A stretch of 64,000 nucleotides of DNA, from the NCBI GenBank assembly GCA_963971535.1, contig OZ020594.1, forward strand, positions 114,063,418 through 114,127,417. Direction: 5' to 3'. Positions 38,101 to 50,639 of this stretch are shown piece after piece. A program made the translations under genes and the position numbers. The notes under the pieces are model-generated. The model worked only from the letters and a program-made list of their open reading frames with translations. It was not told where the DNA came from and did not search any database. The stretch comes from Notolepis coatsorum. Lineage: Eukaryota; Chordata; Actinopteri; Aulopiformes; Paralepididae. Every line of letters begins with the position of its first letter. Position 1 is the first letter of the stretch.

Positions 38101-40600
38101 CTACCTCGACATATGGTACTGCCGTAGTCATATGTGACGACACTCCCAACGCACCCGCCGTCACGTGGCGCAGGTCCGCCAGGAACTGTAGATAGTTGGC
38201 CCGGTCCCCCCCGCTGTGCGAAGACAACCCTGGAATCGGTCGAGGAGCGAGTTCCGTGTCGGAACACCTGACCCTGACACCACCCACGAGGCAATCGCAC
38301 CCAAGGGGGAACCCCGACAGAAAAAGGGCCTGTCTGATACGGGGGGCTTCCGATCAAAAAAGCCCCCCCACTGAACACCCCTCCAGAACATGCTGAAGGA
38401 GTTGTTCTGCAGCCGGACATGCAAGGTGTAAGGCCCCCATGGGTTCCTACACACCGTAGCCCTGCAGTGATATCACTACCACCCCAAACCATGTGAGCTG
38501 CGACCACTTGCCAATATTCCAGGAGTGGGAGCACCAACATGATACCTGGCCTGGCGAAGGCGAGGCCGGGGAAGCCCGCACTGTGTGCCTCAAAAGGTTT
38601 CGAGCCCCCCTGCTGACAACACTTAAGTTGACAGACGTAACACCAGGCTCAACCAACACAGTTCAAGGTGTGGGAGCCGCTTGACAGCACAACATTCTCA
38701 CGGACAGACCCAGGCTCAGCCATCAACTGGGTGTCAGCCCCTGTCTCCATGAGAAGCGAAGAATGGGGCCGCATACGCTTCAAGAAGGTTCGCGGCCCGC
38801 AGCCAAAGGAACACACCCAGAGCCCCGCTTCTGAGGGTAACAGAAAGCGGACTGAGCGGGGAGCGGGCTGCTCGCGGCAAAATGACGACGGAGTGGTTTA
38901 CCAACACCGAAATCACCCAAAATGGCCGATCCCTCGGCCGCCAAGACTGTCGGCCTCGCGATACCCTGTCGATTCTCCAACCAGGGCACCACTGGCGGGG
39001 GAAACATGGCCGCCTGTCGAGGGCCCCGTCATCGCCGCTGACGAGGCCGTGCTCTCTCTTCTTCTGGCTGCGCGGTGTGAGGCGGTGTAGGGCCTAGGAC
39101 AATACCGCCCGCGCTCCAGCAGAAGACCAAAATCCCCTGCGGAGAGGGGAACCCTGAGCGGTTATAGCTTGCGGCTGGGTCAAAGCTAATAACGTCAACA
39201 ACCTCGCGCGATGTGTCGACGTCGGCTGGCCCCAAGGCCCCTCCACCAGACACCATTTTTTTTAATAGAAAAAACACCAATTCGAACACAGTTCTAATCG
39301 TTGCCAATTCCATACCGTGGCGGTACAAGCCTTAACAGCCCACCAGCCACTCGCCAGGCCGACCCACCCAAGGTGTCGGCCGGGCGGGGCATTGTTTCAA
39401 TATATCAAAAACAAAGGACTGATGTTAACATGGAGCACCAGTGGTGATTGCAAACAGCACCCTCCACTGTGGTGTGCACCATGAAAAGGTTAAATGAATA
39501 AAAAGAGCTAAACCACAAAAACTGTAGAATGAGCAAACCCATACACACAAAGTTTAAGGGGAGACGGACCAGACCCGTCTTCATTCAAAATATTCACAAC
39601 AGAACACCAGCCCTAGTTTAGCCCATTTACCAAAAAAGGTAAACAAAGCCCCCCCCCCGCACTACTCCCCCAGTATACCGATTGACCGTCAGTATGAATG
39701 GTTTGAGAGGAGAGAAAGCTGTAGCAAGACAGACCTTCTCATAGCAGAGTGACAAAATGAAACAATAGCCCCCTACACAGGGCCGCCCCAGGAGATGGGG
39801 GCCCTCGCGTCTAAAAACGCACAGGGCCTCACATTTCTCCCAAGCGGCCCTGCCCTTATACTACTGCAGCCTAACGCCAGGCAATGTGGAACCCAAGACA
39901 ACAATTGCCTGTGCACAGACACGCAACATGTTTACCATGTCGGCTGGACCCATAGCCCCACTACCCGACGCCAACCCAGATGGGAACACCGTTCAACAAA
40001 CCCCGCCGGAACACAAGGTAATACCTGGCTAGAACCTAGCCACGACCTACCCCGTTGTCAACCCATTTACCCGAAAAAGGTAAATAGAACTCAAAACCCC
40101 ACAACAGCTACCGACTGACCTTCATTGATGAACCGGGCAAGAGGCGGGAGAGTGACAACATCTCACGGCGGAGACATTAAAACAGCATAGCAATTAGCAG
40201 TAGTGATAGCATGCGGCAGTAGCGATAGCATGTTAGCATAGCTTTAGATGTTTTAGCAGCACGCCCAAGACAGCTTGGAAACCGTTCCCTGCAGAGAACG
40301 TTCACCAAACCATCTTGCCCCTGGCGCCAACACACAACAAGGTTGTGTTAACAACACAAACCAGCATTACTAACACTAATACCCATGCCTGAAGACACAG
40401 GGCCTACCTGAGTACAAGCTGGCCTGACAGCCAGCCTTGTACAGCTGAACCTCGATGTGCAGTCATCAAACGAGGAACATCACAGGCCCGTCGTGTCGCC
40501 GAAAACATGCGTCGAAGATGCCAGGGGCCAGCAACCTCCGGTAAGCTTCCAACATTATTAATCTTCCTTAATCTTTTCATTCCGCTAGCTCGTATGGTGC
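38101..40600. other. Remaining DIRS interior, no protein recognised
   Basis: GC-rich sequence with many short frames on both strands, consistent with decayed gag and leader of the DIRS element. A tandem aaccccgccgga/acccgaaaaaggtaaa-like motif occurs at 39625-39640 and 40070-40085 (ccatttacc...aaaaaggtaaa). Confidence 0.4.
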
Positions 40601-40806
40601 ACGCATCCAATACGCTGGGACGAAAATAGAGGAAGGGTGTTTCATGACCAGGGTCATGGTTATATGGGCGGTAGCCACCATAAGGGGCGGGGCCCCATAC
40701 AGGTGGGGTGCATGTGTTTTTGTTCGTGGGAGATACATTAGGTATCACAGGAGATAGGAGTATCTCGTAAGGCTCAGAGCGGGACGCGATGCAATACGAA
40801 ATATAA

Positions 40807-41690
40807 CTGGAAAACCCTAAACATAGAAAATTAGTCAAATTAACCCAAAGAGTGTTAAAACTATAAACACCAAGCCATTAAGCAAGATATAAAGGTTAAG
40901 TGTAACTGCCTAAAGCAGAAAGACTAAAGGGTAACTGCCTAGCAGAAAGATTAAAGTAAAACTGCCTAGCAGAAAGACTAAATTAGAGGTTTAAGCAAAA
41001 TAAACCTTACTTTTGATTGATAACTTGATAAATCTAATTTACCAGATACATTTAAATGTGAATTCTCTAAGACCAAGATGCAGGCTATTAAAAGCCAGCA
41101 GATATGCCCTTACAAGGGGATATCCGGTGTAGGCGAGCTTCAAGACGGCCGCTACACCGTCTCATCCAATCAACCGCTCTCTCTTCTAAAAAGTCTGCCC
41201 CTCCTGACGTAATATTGGGGGAGGAGTTAAGCTTTAAAACTAGCGGTTTAGAGAGAGAGCGCAGAACAACAAGGAACAACACGGAACGAACACAACCGAA
41301 CAGACGTATGTTTTTCCCCTACTGGACGTGCAAGGACGACGAGCGAGACGGAAACCAACGGACAGCGAGGAGCCGAGAGATGCTTTTAATTGTAGTGAAT
41401 TTAGTCTGAAACCCACAGTCGATGGCACAGTATCGTAGCATGTTGGGTTTCATTGCACCGTTTTTCATTCAAGCCTGTTGTTATTAACTTTTCGACTCTG
41501 CCAATAAAAAGCGGAGCCTTACAATAACTTCCTCTCTGCCTCCTCATTTTCACCCGCCGTCTCTGCCGTCGAACAAAACCATTTCCTGTTTTTTTGAAAG
41601 TACAAGGGAAGATTAGAACGGATAGACACAACGCAGAGTACCTCAGTAAGCTGATTCTGGATATCAGAACAGCATTATAGACCCCTTGTG
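40807..41690. other. Right flank of the DIRS element, LTR- or promoter-like
   Basis: 40905-40985 has three 25-bp copies of taactgcctagcagaaagac. A TATA-like gctttaaaactag lies at about 41230 and aataaa at 41503. It may be part of an LTR interrupted by the DIRS insertion; evidence is weak. Confidence 0.3.
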
Positions 41691-41696
41691 TACTTC

Positions 41697-42655
41697 ACTA
41701 TGTTATTTCGGGCATTCATAACATTATTTCGCGCGCCTGTACATTGTAACATTAACACAGCCCAGCTGTCAACTCTACTTTGTAATGTTATGTTATTTCG
41801 GGCATTCATAATGTTATTTCGCACGCCTGTACATTGTAACGTTAACACAGCCCAGCTGTCAACTGTACTTTGTAATGCTATGTTATTTCGGGCATTCATA
41901 ACGTTATTTCACGCGACTGTACATTGTAACGTTAACACAGCCCAGTTGTCAACTGTACTTTTTTTTTTTTTTTTTTTGGTCTTTTTTTCCCCCTCCATTA
42001 GTCGTATGCCAATTCCCAGTCCCTTCCTGGTCGCTGCGCACTTACCCCCCACAGTCAGATCATCTGGGAGAGTGGAGGCTACCACGTGCTTCCTCCGACA
42101 CACGTCCAGCCAATCACCGCTTCTTTTCACCTGGCAGCGCGGATTCTCATTGAGAGGGCGTAGCGTGTGGGAGGACCACACTATCCCCCTCACGTCCAAT
42201 CCGCGCTTAGCAGGCGCCCCGACCGAACTGTAGGAGTCGCTGTTTACAACGACCCGGACCCACCCCGCCAGCTTCTCCCACCCTCTGATACAGCCAATTG
42301 TATCAGTGCAGACGGCCAGCCAAGCTGGTGACAACCCCGGAGCTGTGAGCTGGATTCGAACAGGCAAATCCAGCTCAGCTCCGGGGCTGGTGACGAACGC
42401 AATCTCCGCTCGGCCACCTAACCGCCTGTCAACTGTACTTTGTAACGTTATGTTATTTCGGGCATTCATAACGTTATTTCGCGTGACTGTACATTGTAAC
42501 ATTAACACAGCCCAGCTGTCAACTGTACTTTGTAATGCTATGTTATTTTTGGCATTCATAACGTTATTTCGCGCGACTGTACATTGTAATGTTAACACAG
42601 CCCAGCTGTCAACTGTACTTTGTAACGTTATGTTATTTCTGGCGTTTTATTCATA
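41697..42655. repeat. 90-bp satellite array, interrupted by a SINE
   Basis: The unit runs from tgttatttcgggcattcata to tgtcaactgtactttgtaa with a strict 90-base period (41701, 41791, 41881, then 42447, 42537, 42627). Because 90 is a multiple of three, frames of type MLFRAFITLFR run through it on both strands, but they are not genes. Inverted partial units occur at 42865-42905 and 42960-43010. Confidence 0.93.
41961..42426 (-). mobile_element. tRNA-derived SINE with 14-bp target duplication
   Basis: On the - strand: head ggcggttaggtggccgagcgg (A-box-like), B-box tgttcgaatcc, ~380-bp body, A tail (T run 41961-41977 on +). The target duplication tgtcaactgtactt is exact at 41947-41960 and 42427-42440. 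Same family as 7737-8167. Confidence 0.9.
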
Positions 42656-43255
42656 ACAAACATTGACGCGATTCCGCCAACACATATGTAATATTAATAG
42701 GTTTTGCTCACAGAGAGATAGATAAATAAATAAACATAATCACGGTTATCTACCTCAACAACTGCATGTACTGTAGAAATTTATGTTTCAGTGCAGATAA
42801 AGGTACTGTACAAAATAACCTCTAAAACACTGCTAGAATACACAAGCAGTTAGGGTGAGCTGTGTTAACATTACAATGTACAGTCGCGCGAAATAACATA
42901 ATAATGTTATGGCGTTATGAGTGAATCTGGTCCTCATTTGGATAATATGTAAAGTACAGTTGACAGCTGCGTTGTTACAATGTACAGCGAAATAACGTTA
43001 TGGCATTATGGGTGAATCTGGTCCTCATTTGGATAATATGTATTCCATTTCTGCGTGTGAGTGGCAAAAAAGAAAATGCGCATTGGATTGCGTTACCGGG
43101 GCCAATCAGGCGAATGCGGAAGCACTCTTGGGCTGGCATTAATATAGACGCAACCTAGATAGCCCCTACCGTGCGGCAACGTAACACACAATCATCAATA
43201 TTTCACTATCCTAGTGTGAAGGTATCGTTTATAGTCATCCAATTACTTGTAGATG
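42656..43255. other. Intron segment, no gene
   Basis: Contains the inverted satellite fragments noted above and otherwise unassigned sequence. Confidence 0.4.
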
Positions 43256-43387
43256 GGAATATGGAGAGTCATACATACGTTTTGGTAGGTCTTATACCGT
43301 GTACACTATAATGCTGGGAACCAGGGCCGCCTGGGAGAAATGCGAGGCCCTGTGCGAGATATGCGAGATAAGTGCGAATATATATAT

Positions 43388-43438
<51 letters not shown>

Positions 43439-44640
43439 TATTTTTTTATACAGTTAACACTTTGATTGCCTAAGGCTAAATTCATGATATACCATAGGTT
43501 GCCAGCTCTATTTGTCTATGTAGAAGTTCCCCTTCTTTGCAGGGCTATAACTTTTTAAATTCTATTGCTAAATTGCCATTATTAGGGCCCATTCAATGTC
43601 CTATATGTATTGCTGCAACAATTACCAATGTGTTTTACACAAATGGCTCAATAAAGGAATCTGAATCTGAATCTGAATCTGATGTATTGTTCAGGTGTAT
43701 GAACGTTAAACTTTTTCATTCACATATTCATACTAAAATATGATCTAAAGTATAAGTATGTTTTCATCTCTTTCTGCAGCTTTCTCCAGAACGTGATTTA
43801 TAGCCCCAAATGCATTATATTGATGATCAAATACAGTTTGATAGCAATCGGCGCGATATAAAAAAATCCAACTGGACGGACTTCTGGAAGTTACTACACG
43901 TAATCTGATGTTGACCGGATGGCCGAGGGGGCGTTTATAATTCCGTGGGCAGCGTTATACCATTCATCTAATGTGGGTCAAATGTTCATCATAGCAGTTA
44001 GTATCGTACACATTGAAAAATAACGCTGAATCTTACCGTATCTTCCTCACGCCGTTGGGCGATGAGCGTGGAACAGAGATTTTCCTATTATGGGATATAG
44101 TTATATCCGGTCCATTTCCAGGTTGTATAATAATATATACGTCCAAATTATGTTGTTTTTCGAGTTATTTGCAGCGATCGATGTTCACTGTGTGAAGACT
44201 GAGTCTCTCTAACACTAGCGAGTGCCCGGACCCCATATGGAGTGAGTCCTACTGATTTAAAGGTAACATCCGTTTTTTTCGATCTGCCGATCGGCCACCA
44301 GATGGCGGTCTTGAACCGCTAGAGGATTGAGAGGAGATCACACTTGTGTCTCAGGGCCCCGGAAAGGAAATATGATTCCGATCACAGATTTTTAAATATT
44401 GATATCAAAGATGAGTTACGGCGTCTTCGGCAACTTGAGCATGGCGGGGAAGGACGCCTAAAAGCGTCTTCCGGCAGTTAAAGTGTTAACATATTCTTAA
44501 ATAATAGCGCTGCCCGAGGCTGGGCATGATACAGTCAACATATAGCAAGAGAGAGAGCGAGAGAGAGCTCCCGTTCTACAGTCAATATACAGTGTTATCG
44601 CTGCACAGACCCGGCAATGCCCCTGACCCTCCACCAGAGC

Positions 44641-45162
<522 letters not shown>

Positions 45163-45466
45163 ATTGAAGAGAGAGAGATAGATAGAGCATGTCTGTGTGT
45201 GTTAGAAGGAGAAAGATAGAGAGAGAGCATGTCTGTTTGTGTGTGTGTGTTAGAGAGAGAGCATGTATATGTGTGTGTGTGTTAGAAAGAGAGAGAAAGA
45301 GAGAGAGAGAGCATGTAATTTTGTGTGTTAGAGAGAGATATAGAGCATGTCTGTGTGTGTTAGAAAGAGAGAGAGAGAGAGAGAGAGAGAGCATGTGTGT
45401 TTGTGTGTTAGAGAGAGAGAGCATGTCTGTGTGTGTGTTAGAGAGAGAGCATGTATGTGTGTGTGT

Positions 45467-45552
<86 letters not shown>
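45163..45552. repeat. (GA)n with gcatgt/(GT)n interruptions
   Basis: GA tracts alternate about eight times with gcatgtctgtgtgtgttaga-like units, then end in a pure (GA)~43 run. Frames of RERERE or LSLSLS type are repeat artefacts. Confidence 0.95.
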
Positions 45553-45556
<4 letters not shown>

Positions 45557-45719
45557 AGCTCAACGGTGGGAATAGAATAGGTTGCATGAAAAACTCACCC
45601 TAACGCAGAATCAATGGCAAAGTTGGAAGGAGACGACATCGACGCATTTTCCGTGGAGATGAAAAGTACCAGTCCCTTGGGAGTCCTAGTTTATCTGCCA
45701 CACGTTAGCACTCGATAAC

Positions 45720-45838
45720 TTAGCAATTAGCTAAAGGCAGGGACGGGGCAGGCGTCGGTAACTAGCGTTAGCTAACGCTTTCTAGCTAGCATTAGCTAAC
45801 GCTAGTTACGCGTCCCTGCCTTTAGCTAATTGCTACTA
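45720..45838. repeat. Imperfect hairpin, ~45-bp arms
   Basis: tagcaattagctaaaggcag ... ggtaactagcgttagctaac is followed by its complement gctaacgctagttacgcgtc ... ctaattgcta. The left arm has ~11 extra bases (gggcaggcgtc). Confidence 0.85.
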
Positions 45839-46418
45839 GCCGACATAGCCATAGCCTGACTGAAGGTTCTAACATGCAACAACTTTCATCTTCAGTCCAT
45901 CTGCCGAACATCCTCTTCGTCTTGGCAAAGTTGGCATAACCATCATACTTGGTATTGATAACAAGCTTATGGCACACAGTGTTATTTCTTCTGCTCCATG
46001 CTGCTTTTCAAAAGACATCCACTCGCTCCTCTGGATAGCGCTGAATAGATCCTGTACCTGGCTGACTGTAGCCCCTTCCCTCCTGGATCCGGGAAGAGCC
46101 CGGAACACTATTCTACAAACGTGCCTATCTGCAGAGCAGCAGAGCCACAGAAACTGGAACACTATTCTACAAACGTCTAATGTGAAATATATAAGCATGT
46201 AAGCAAAACCAGATTTTAGGTCTGTGATGAAAAAGGGCCTCGCAGGAAGCGGGGCCTCGCAAAAAAATAATAAAAAATAAATAAAAAAAAGTATAAAAAA
46301 AAAATAATAATCATTTTTATTTATATATTTTTAATTACTTTTTGCGAGGCCCCCCTTCCCGCGAGGCCCTGTGCGACCGCACTGCTCGCACACCCCCTGA
46401 GGTGGCCCTGCTGGGAAC

Positions 46419-47244
46419 ATCCTGATAACCGGATACGGAAATACATCATGTATACATCTCTGTAGTGCTAGAAATAATATCCCTTAAACGATAACTCCCC
46501 CTGGTGGGAAAACAGATATTGCATCTCAATATAAATCCTAGGTATAATGCTCACATTATAACAATACTACAACTAAATCATATCAAACCAATAAGAACAG
46601 TCCAGCATTACAGTCCATTAGCACCAACATACATGTACAGGCCTACCAGACCATGCATCCCTGCTCTTTAGAGCCAGTAGTGTCCAACAACACTCAACCC
46701 TTTGAGTGTCCAGAAGGAGATCAGTCCTGGGTTGATTATTTCGGGTTTGGACACATAACAACGGTCATTCCATAAATCACCAAAGTTTTACCAGCTGCTA
46801 TTGCAACATTGTCCAATTGTCCGAAAAGGGCTGAAGGGAGAAGCACTAGGCTTGTCGGGCCCTACCCCTGAAGACTTACGTTTCATTTTTTAAATTTCTT
46901 TTTCATTTACATACATACATACATAGTAGATACATAATAGTACACATTACAGTACACACATATAGTACACATTACAGTACACATTACAGTATAGTATACC
47001 TGCAGTATATAATAGTCTATAGTACATAATAGTGTATACAGCACATGTATAATGCGATGTGAGATATTATTATAGTACATGATATATACAATATAATATA
47101 GTACCATAATGTAATAGCATATACTGCAAATATAGTTCAATATAATATAAACATGTATTATAATATGATTATATAATGTGATATGATATAGCGTACAATA
47201 CAGTATCATACGTATTTTCTTTTTAAATCTTTTTATTAATATGC
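46419..47244. other. Intron segment, AT-rich
   Basis: 46900-47210 is a low-complexity stretch of agtacacattac and tataata words; no gene. Confidence 0.4.
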
Positions 47245-47349
47245 AATTAAAGCTCTTCTTCCCTTCTGTACCTATCAAAAATAGATTTGTTTAGTCTAGA
47301 TTTGAATTGATTTATGTTTTCACAATAGTTTTCAGTTCATCCTCTAGCC

Positions 47350-48448
47350 CAGTGGTTCCCAAACTGTGGTGCGCACACCCCTTGTGGTGCGCGAGCGCCC
47401 TCTAGGTGGTGCGTGACATGAAAAGGCTAATGGCGGTGCTATGGTGTTATTTTACTAATAAATATAACTACATTATTTAAAATGGGGATTTTCACTGTGT
47501 AAATCATGAAATTCAAGAAACGTTTTAATAAAAAACGTACGTTTTAATAATAATAATAAACAATAATGTCTCGGGCGTGTCTGACACAGGTGTGCTTCAT
47601 CTGTGCACGGAGACCGTGTTGTTGTGATGACGTAATCAAAACGTGCAATGTGTAACGTGAGCAGCTTGGCAGCTCTTCCTGCGTTCTGCAGCCTGTGATA
47701 ACTAACTCCTCTTGGGAGTCGCGCTGTTTCTATGTAAACTCTGCGACCGTGAGCAACGCATCCAATAAATGCGTCTTTAACATGCTTTATATCCTCGCCA
47801 TTACTATATGCCCGTCGCAGTTAAAACATTTTGAACTAACGTTAGCTTTAAGCTAGCTAACGCTTCCATTCCTCTTTGACCAGTCTCTCGTAAGATACGT
47901 CATCCCCCGCTAAGAGTCATGGGAGATGTAGTAAATACAACAGTCCTGTGTGTGTGTCTTTATGCAGATCGTTATGCAGTTTTAAAGCACCTTGGCTTTG
48001 TTCTGAATGCACTTTGTTGTAGTTATCCTACAGAGAAAAGAAAATGCACTTGACTTTAATGCACAGTTTGTTGTATGCAAAGAGAAAATGTTTAAATTGT
48101 ACAATCTTTCAGCAGTCAGTCTGGAATTAATGTATGCATTCAAAAGTGCTGAATAAATGTTTTATGAGCCCATAATAGTGATTATTAATATTATTTAAGT
48201 AAAGTTTTGCCATAATCATGTATTTTGCCATAATCAGGTAGCTGAAAAAAAAATACATTATATATATATATTTATATTAATCATTTTCGGCCTTTCGGCA
48301 TTCGGTTTTCGGCCAACTGTTTCCTATTTTCGGTATCAGTTTCGGCCAAGAATTTCCCATTCGGTGCATCGGAAACCCATTGGGGGGTGCGTCAGCTAGG
48401 TCGGGAGGTGATAGGGGGTGCACGGCCAAAAAAGTTTGGGAATCGCTG
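47350..48448. mobile_element. hAT element (cagtggttcccaaac ends), same site as 26217
   Basis: Ends cagtggttcccaaactg and, reversed, cagcgattcccaaactt. The 8-bp duplication ctctagcc is exact at 47342-47349 and 48449-48456. It is 1.1 kb, and the interior differs from the 547-bp element at 26217 although the host repeat and site are the same. No transposase frame. Confidence 0.92.
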
Positions 48449-48507
48449 CTCTAGCCCATTCCACAGGGTGGCTCCGTAAGAGGAGATACACATTATTTTC
48501 AGGTTGT

Positions 48508-48750
48508 ATCATTGATAAGCAGTGTTGGCAAAGTTATTTACTGTTCTGTAGGTATTTTCTCTATGTGTCGAAATAAAGGCAAGTCAACCGTGAAAATAGG
48601 TACCATCTCCTCTGCAATATACTCAGCAACAAGCTTCTTCAGACCTTCTCCACTCACAGGGTGGTGTTGCCCTGATCTTAGATTCAGTTCCTGTTGTTTT
48701 GTTTACATCCATCACTGGCTATGGTAGAATTTTTATACGGCGGGTTTCAC
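48508..48750. repeat. Dispersed repeat A (copy of 30859-31100)
   Basis: See 30859. Here it is followed by different sequence to about 49290, where gccaacacta may be the inverse of the starting gcagtgttggc; this suggests an element of ~770 bp, but the flanks agree poorly. Confidence 0.75.
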
Positions 48751-49355
48751 ATTGTTGTGCTGCAGTGTCAGATGCTTCATCAAATTAGATGTCGTATTTT
48801 TCACGGTTGCAAACGTTTTGCTACCCCCACATAGTTTACAACAGACAGCTATTGAACATAACGTTACCTCTCTTCCTCAGCTTCCATGCTGCTTCATGGC
48901 TAGTAGCTGACGTGCTCTCACTGTGGAGGACAAAAACACATTGCATTCTGGCAACATTGATGATGAATAGTTTATTTTCAGTTTTTTTACAGATAAATCA
49001 AAAACACACATGTGTGGACTTTCAAAAGAAAAAAAGAAAAAAAATCACAATGACCGAAAAAAGGAATAGGCTGAAGCACATGCTTATTTTTGCCTATCCT
49101 TTACAATTCTTAAAAACGAAATATACTTTAATTGTAAGTATTGTGTTACGTTGTAACACAGTAACACAGTGTTACTTGGATTAGTAACTAATATAATATA
49201 ATTTATATTTTGGAAATTGTAAAGTCTTACAAAGTTACCGGGAAAGTAATACAATTACTAAGTAACGTGCTACTGGCCAACACTAATGATACGTGTGAAC
49301 TGGACCACTGGCAATGATGTTACTTCAGACACATTTGGGTCTCATTCTCCAACAG

Positions 49356-50142
49356 ACTTATGACAAAAAGGGCTTTCTCTTAGGGCCATTTGAGACCTTT
49401 TTGGGCAAGACACGAATATAGACAATATATTATAATTAGGGCTGTCAGTTTATTGCGTTAATTAGATTAATTAATTACACAGCAAATTATCGCGTTATGA
49501 AAATTAACTCAATTTTTATTTTATTTTTATATTTAAAAAAAAAATCGTATTCATTCCATAAGAACGTAGAATACATATTTACAGACTTTTTTTTATGGTC
49601 CATTTGCATGTTCTTGGTATCTGATTCTAGGTACATCTATGGATCTCAGGGAATGTATTCCCAGTGTCAGAAATACTGTGTCTGTTACTAAGCTTGAGTA
49701 AATTGTAATGAACCAAATTAGAATATCAATAAATTTTTTTTTTATCTTTGACTGTGAATAAGACACCATGCTAAAATTGACCAGACCTGAAAAATCTAAG
49801 CAAATTAATAAATTGATGATTTTTAAACAGAAGGTTTTGTAGATACAGTACTGAATTCTGCCATCCGACACATGCAATTTGAAATATGATTATAGAATAT
49901 AGAATATCAGGCATAAAATAGTTATGCGATTAAAATGTGATTAATTAGATTAATTAATTACAAATCCTGTAATTAATTAGATAAAAAAATGTAATCGCAT
50001 GACAGCACTAATTATAATATAATATTAATTATATATGTTTTATTGGGACGGTTGGTGAATCCCAAAATCGTCCCGTAAAAGTCTGAAATGGCCCTAAGAG
50101 AAAGCCCTTTTTGTCGTAAGTCCTTGGAGAATGAGACACAAT
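49356..50142. repeat. Inverted repeat arms (~60 bp) around a hAT insertion
   Basis: ttatgacaaaaagggctttctc with neighbours (49340-49403) is complementary to 50084-50142, about 90% identical. The element 49437-50010 sits in the loop. Confidence 0.85.
49437..50010. mobile_element. hAT MITE (tagggctgtc ends)
   Basis: It starts tagggctgtc and ends gacagcacta, with ttaattagattaattaatta near both ends in inverted orientation. The 8-bp duplication attataat is exact (49429-49436 and 50011-50018). Positions 49596-49865 match 6909-7163 of another hAT. Confidence 0.9.
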
Positions 50143-50307
50143 GTCTTTGAGGATAGCGTTGCCCATCAGCTTCAGTGTGACCTTTCAGCCAGGTGGTCAG
50201 CTCTGCATCACCTTGCACTTTAGAAGGTGGTTGAAATTCCAATTTATGTTGTCTTTCAAGCTCATCTGAAAGTTTCACATTAACAGGCTTTCAGAAAAGC
50301 TTTATAG

Positions 50308-50483
50308 GGGCGCCCCAGTGGCAAACCACAGGCCGACCCGGGTTCGACTCCCGAACCCGTCGTTATTTGCCGAATGTCTTCCCCCCACTCTGTCTCCCAT
50401 TCCTCCTCTGTCTCTCTCTACTGGACTGCCCAGTAGAATAAATAAAGCGATAAAACGCCGAAAAATATATATATAAAAAAAAA
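50308..50483 (+). mobile_element. Short tRNA-derived SINE
   Basis: Starts gggcgccccagtggc, has a B-box gggttcgactccc and the pyrimidine-rich ccccccactctgtctccc typical of a common fish SINE, and ends in an A tail. The 13-bp target duplication aaaagctttatag is exact (50295-50307 and 50484-50496). Confidence 0.92.
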
Positions 50484-50639
50484 AAAAGCTTTATAGTCAT
50501 CTATTTCGCAAAGTATTTTGCACAAAAACTAAGACTTGGTTGAAGAAAACAGCTCCAGCGGACATATTCACAGTGCCAGGTTATCAGTGTTTTAGACGAG
50601 ATAGACCAGACGGAAGGGGGGGGGGGGGGGTGCTTCTTT

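Larger units (their letters stand above)
35345..40806 (-). mobile_element. DIRS-type retrotransposon (tyrosine recombinase), degenerate
   Basis: DIRS elements copy through RT and integrate with a tyrosine recombinase instead of an integrase. Read on the - strand the order is RT (about 38100-37560), RNase H (about 37500-37130) and tyrosine recombinase (about 36750-35985), the DIRS order. The ends are inverted repeats: 35659-35702 against 40761-40805, and 35396-35550 against 40629-40783 (155 bp, one or two mismatches). The left end carries an extra palindrome (35345-35404 against 35601-35660). No target duplication is expected for DIRS. All reading frames are broken by stops and shifts, so this copy is dead. 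A gag frame was not recognised in 38200-40500, where the sequence is GC-rich. Transcription is opposite to the SRCR gene. Confidence 0.85.

Noticed and set aside
34506-41525. LTR element interrupted by the DIRS insertion
   Set aside because: TG and CA ends and an aataaa can be found, but no target duplication, second LTR or coding region supports it.
41688-42598. Frames of 181 and 229 codons on both strands
   Set aside because: They come from the 90-bp satellite, whose period is a multiple of three, plus the SINE.
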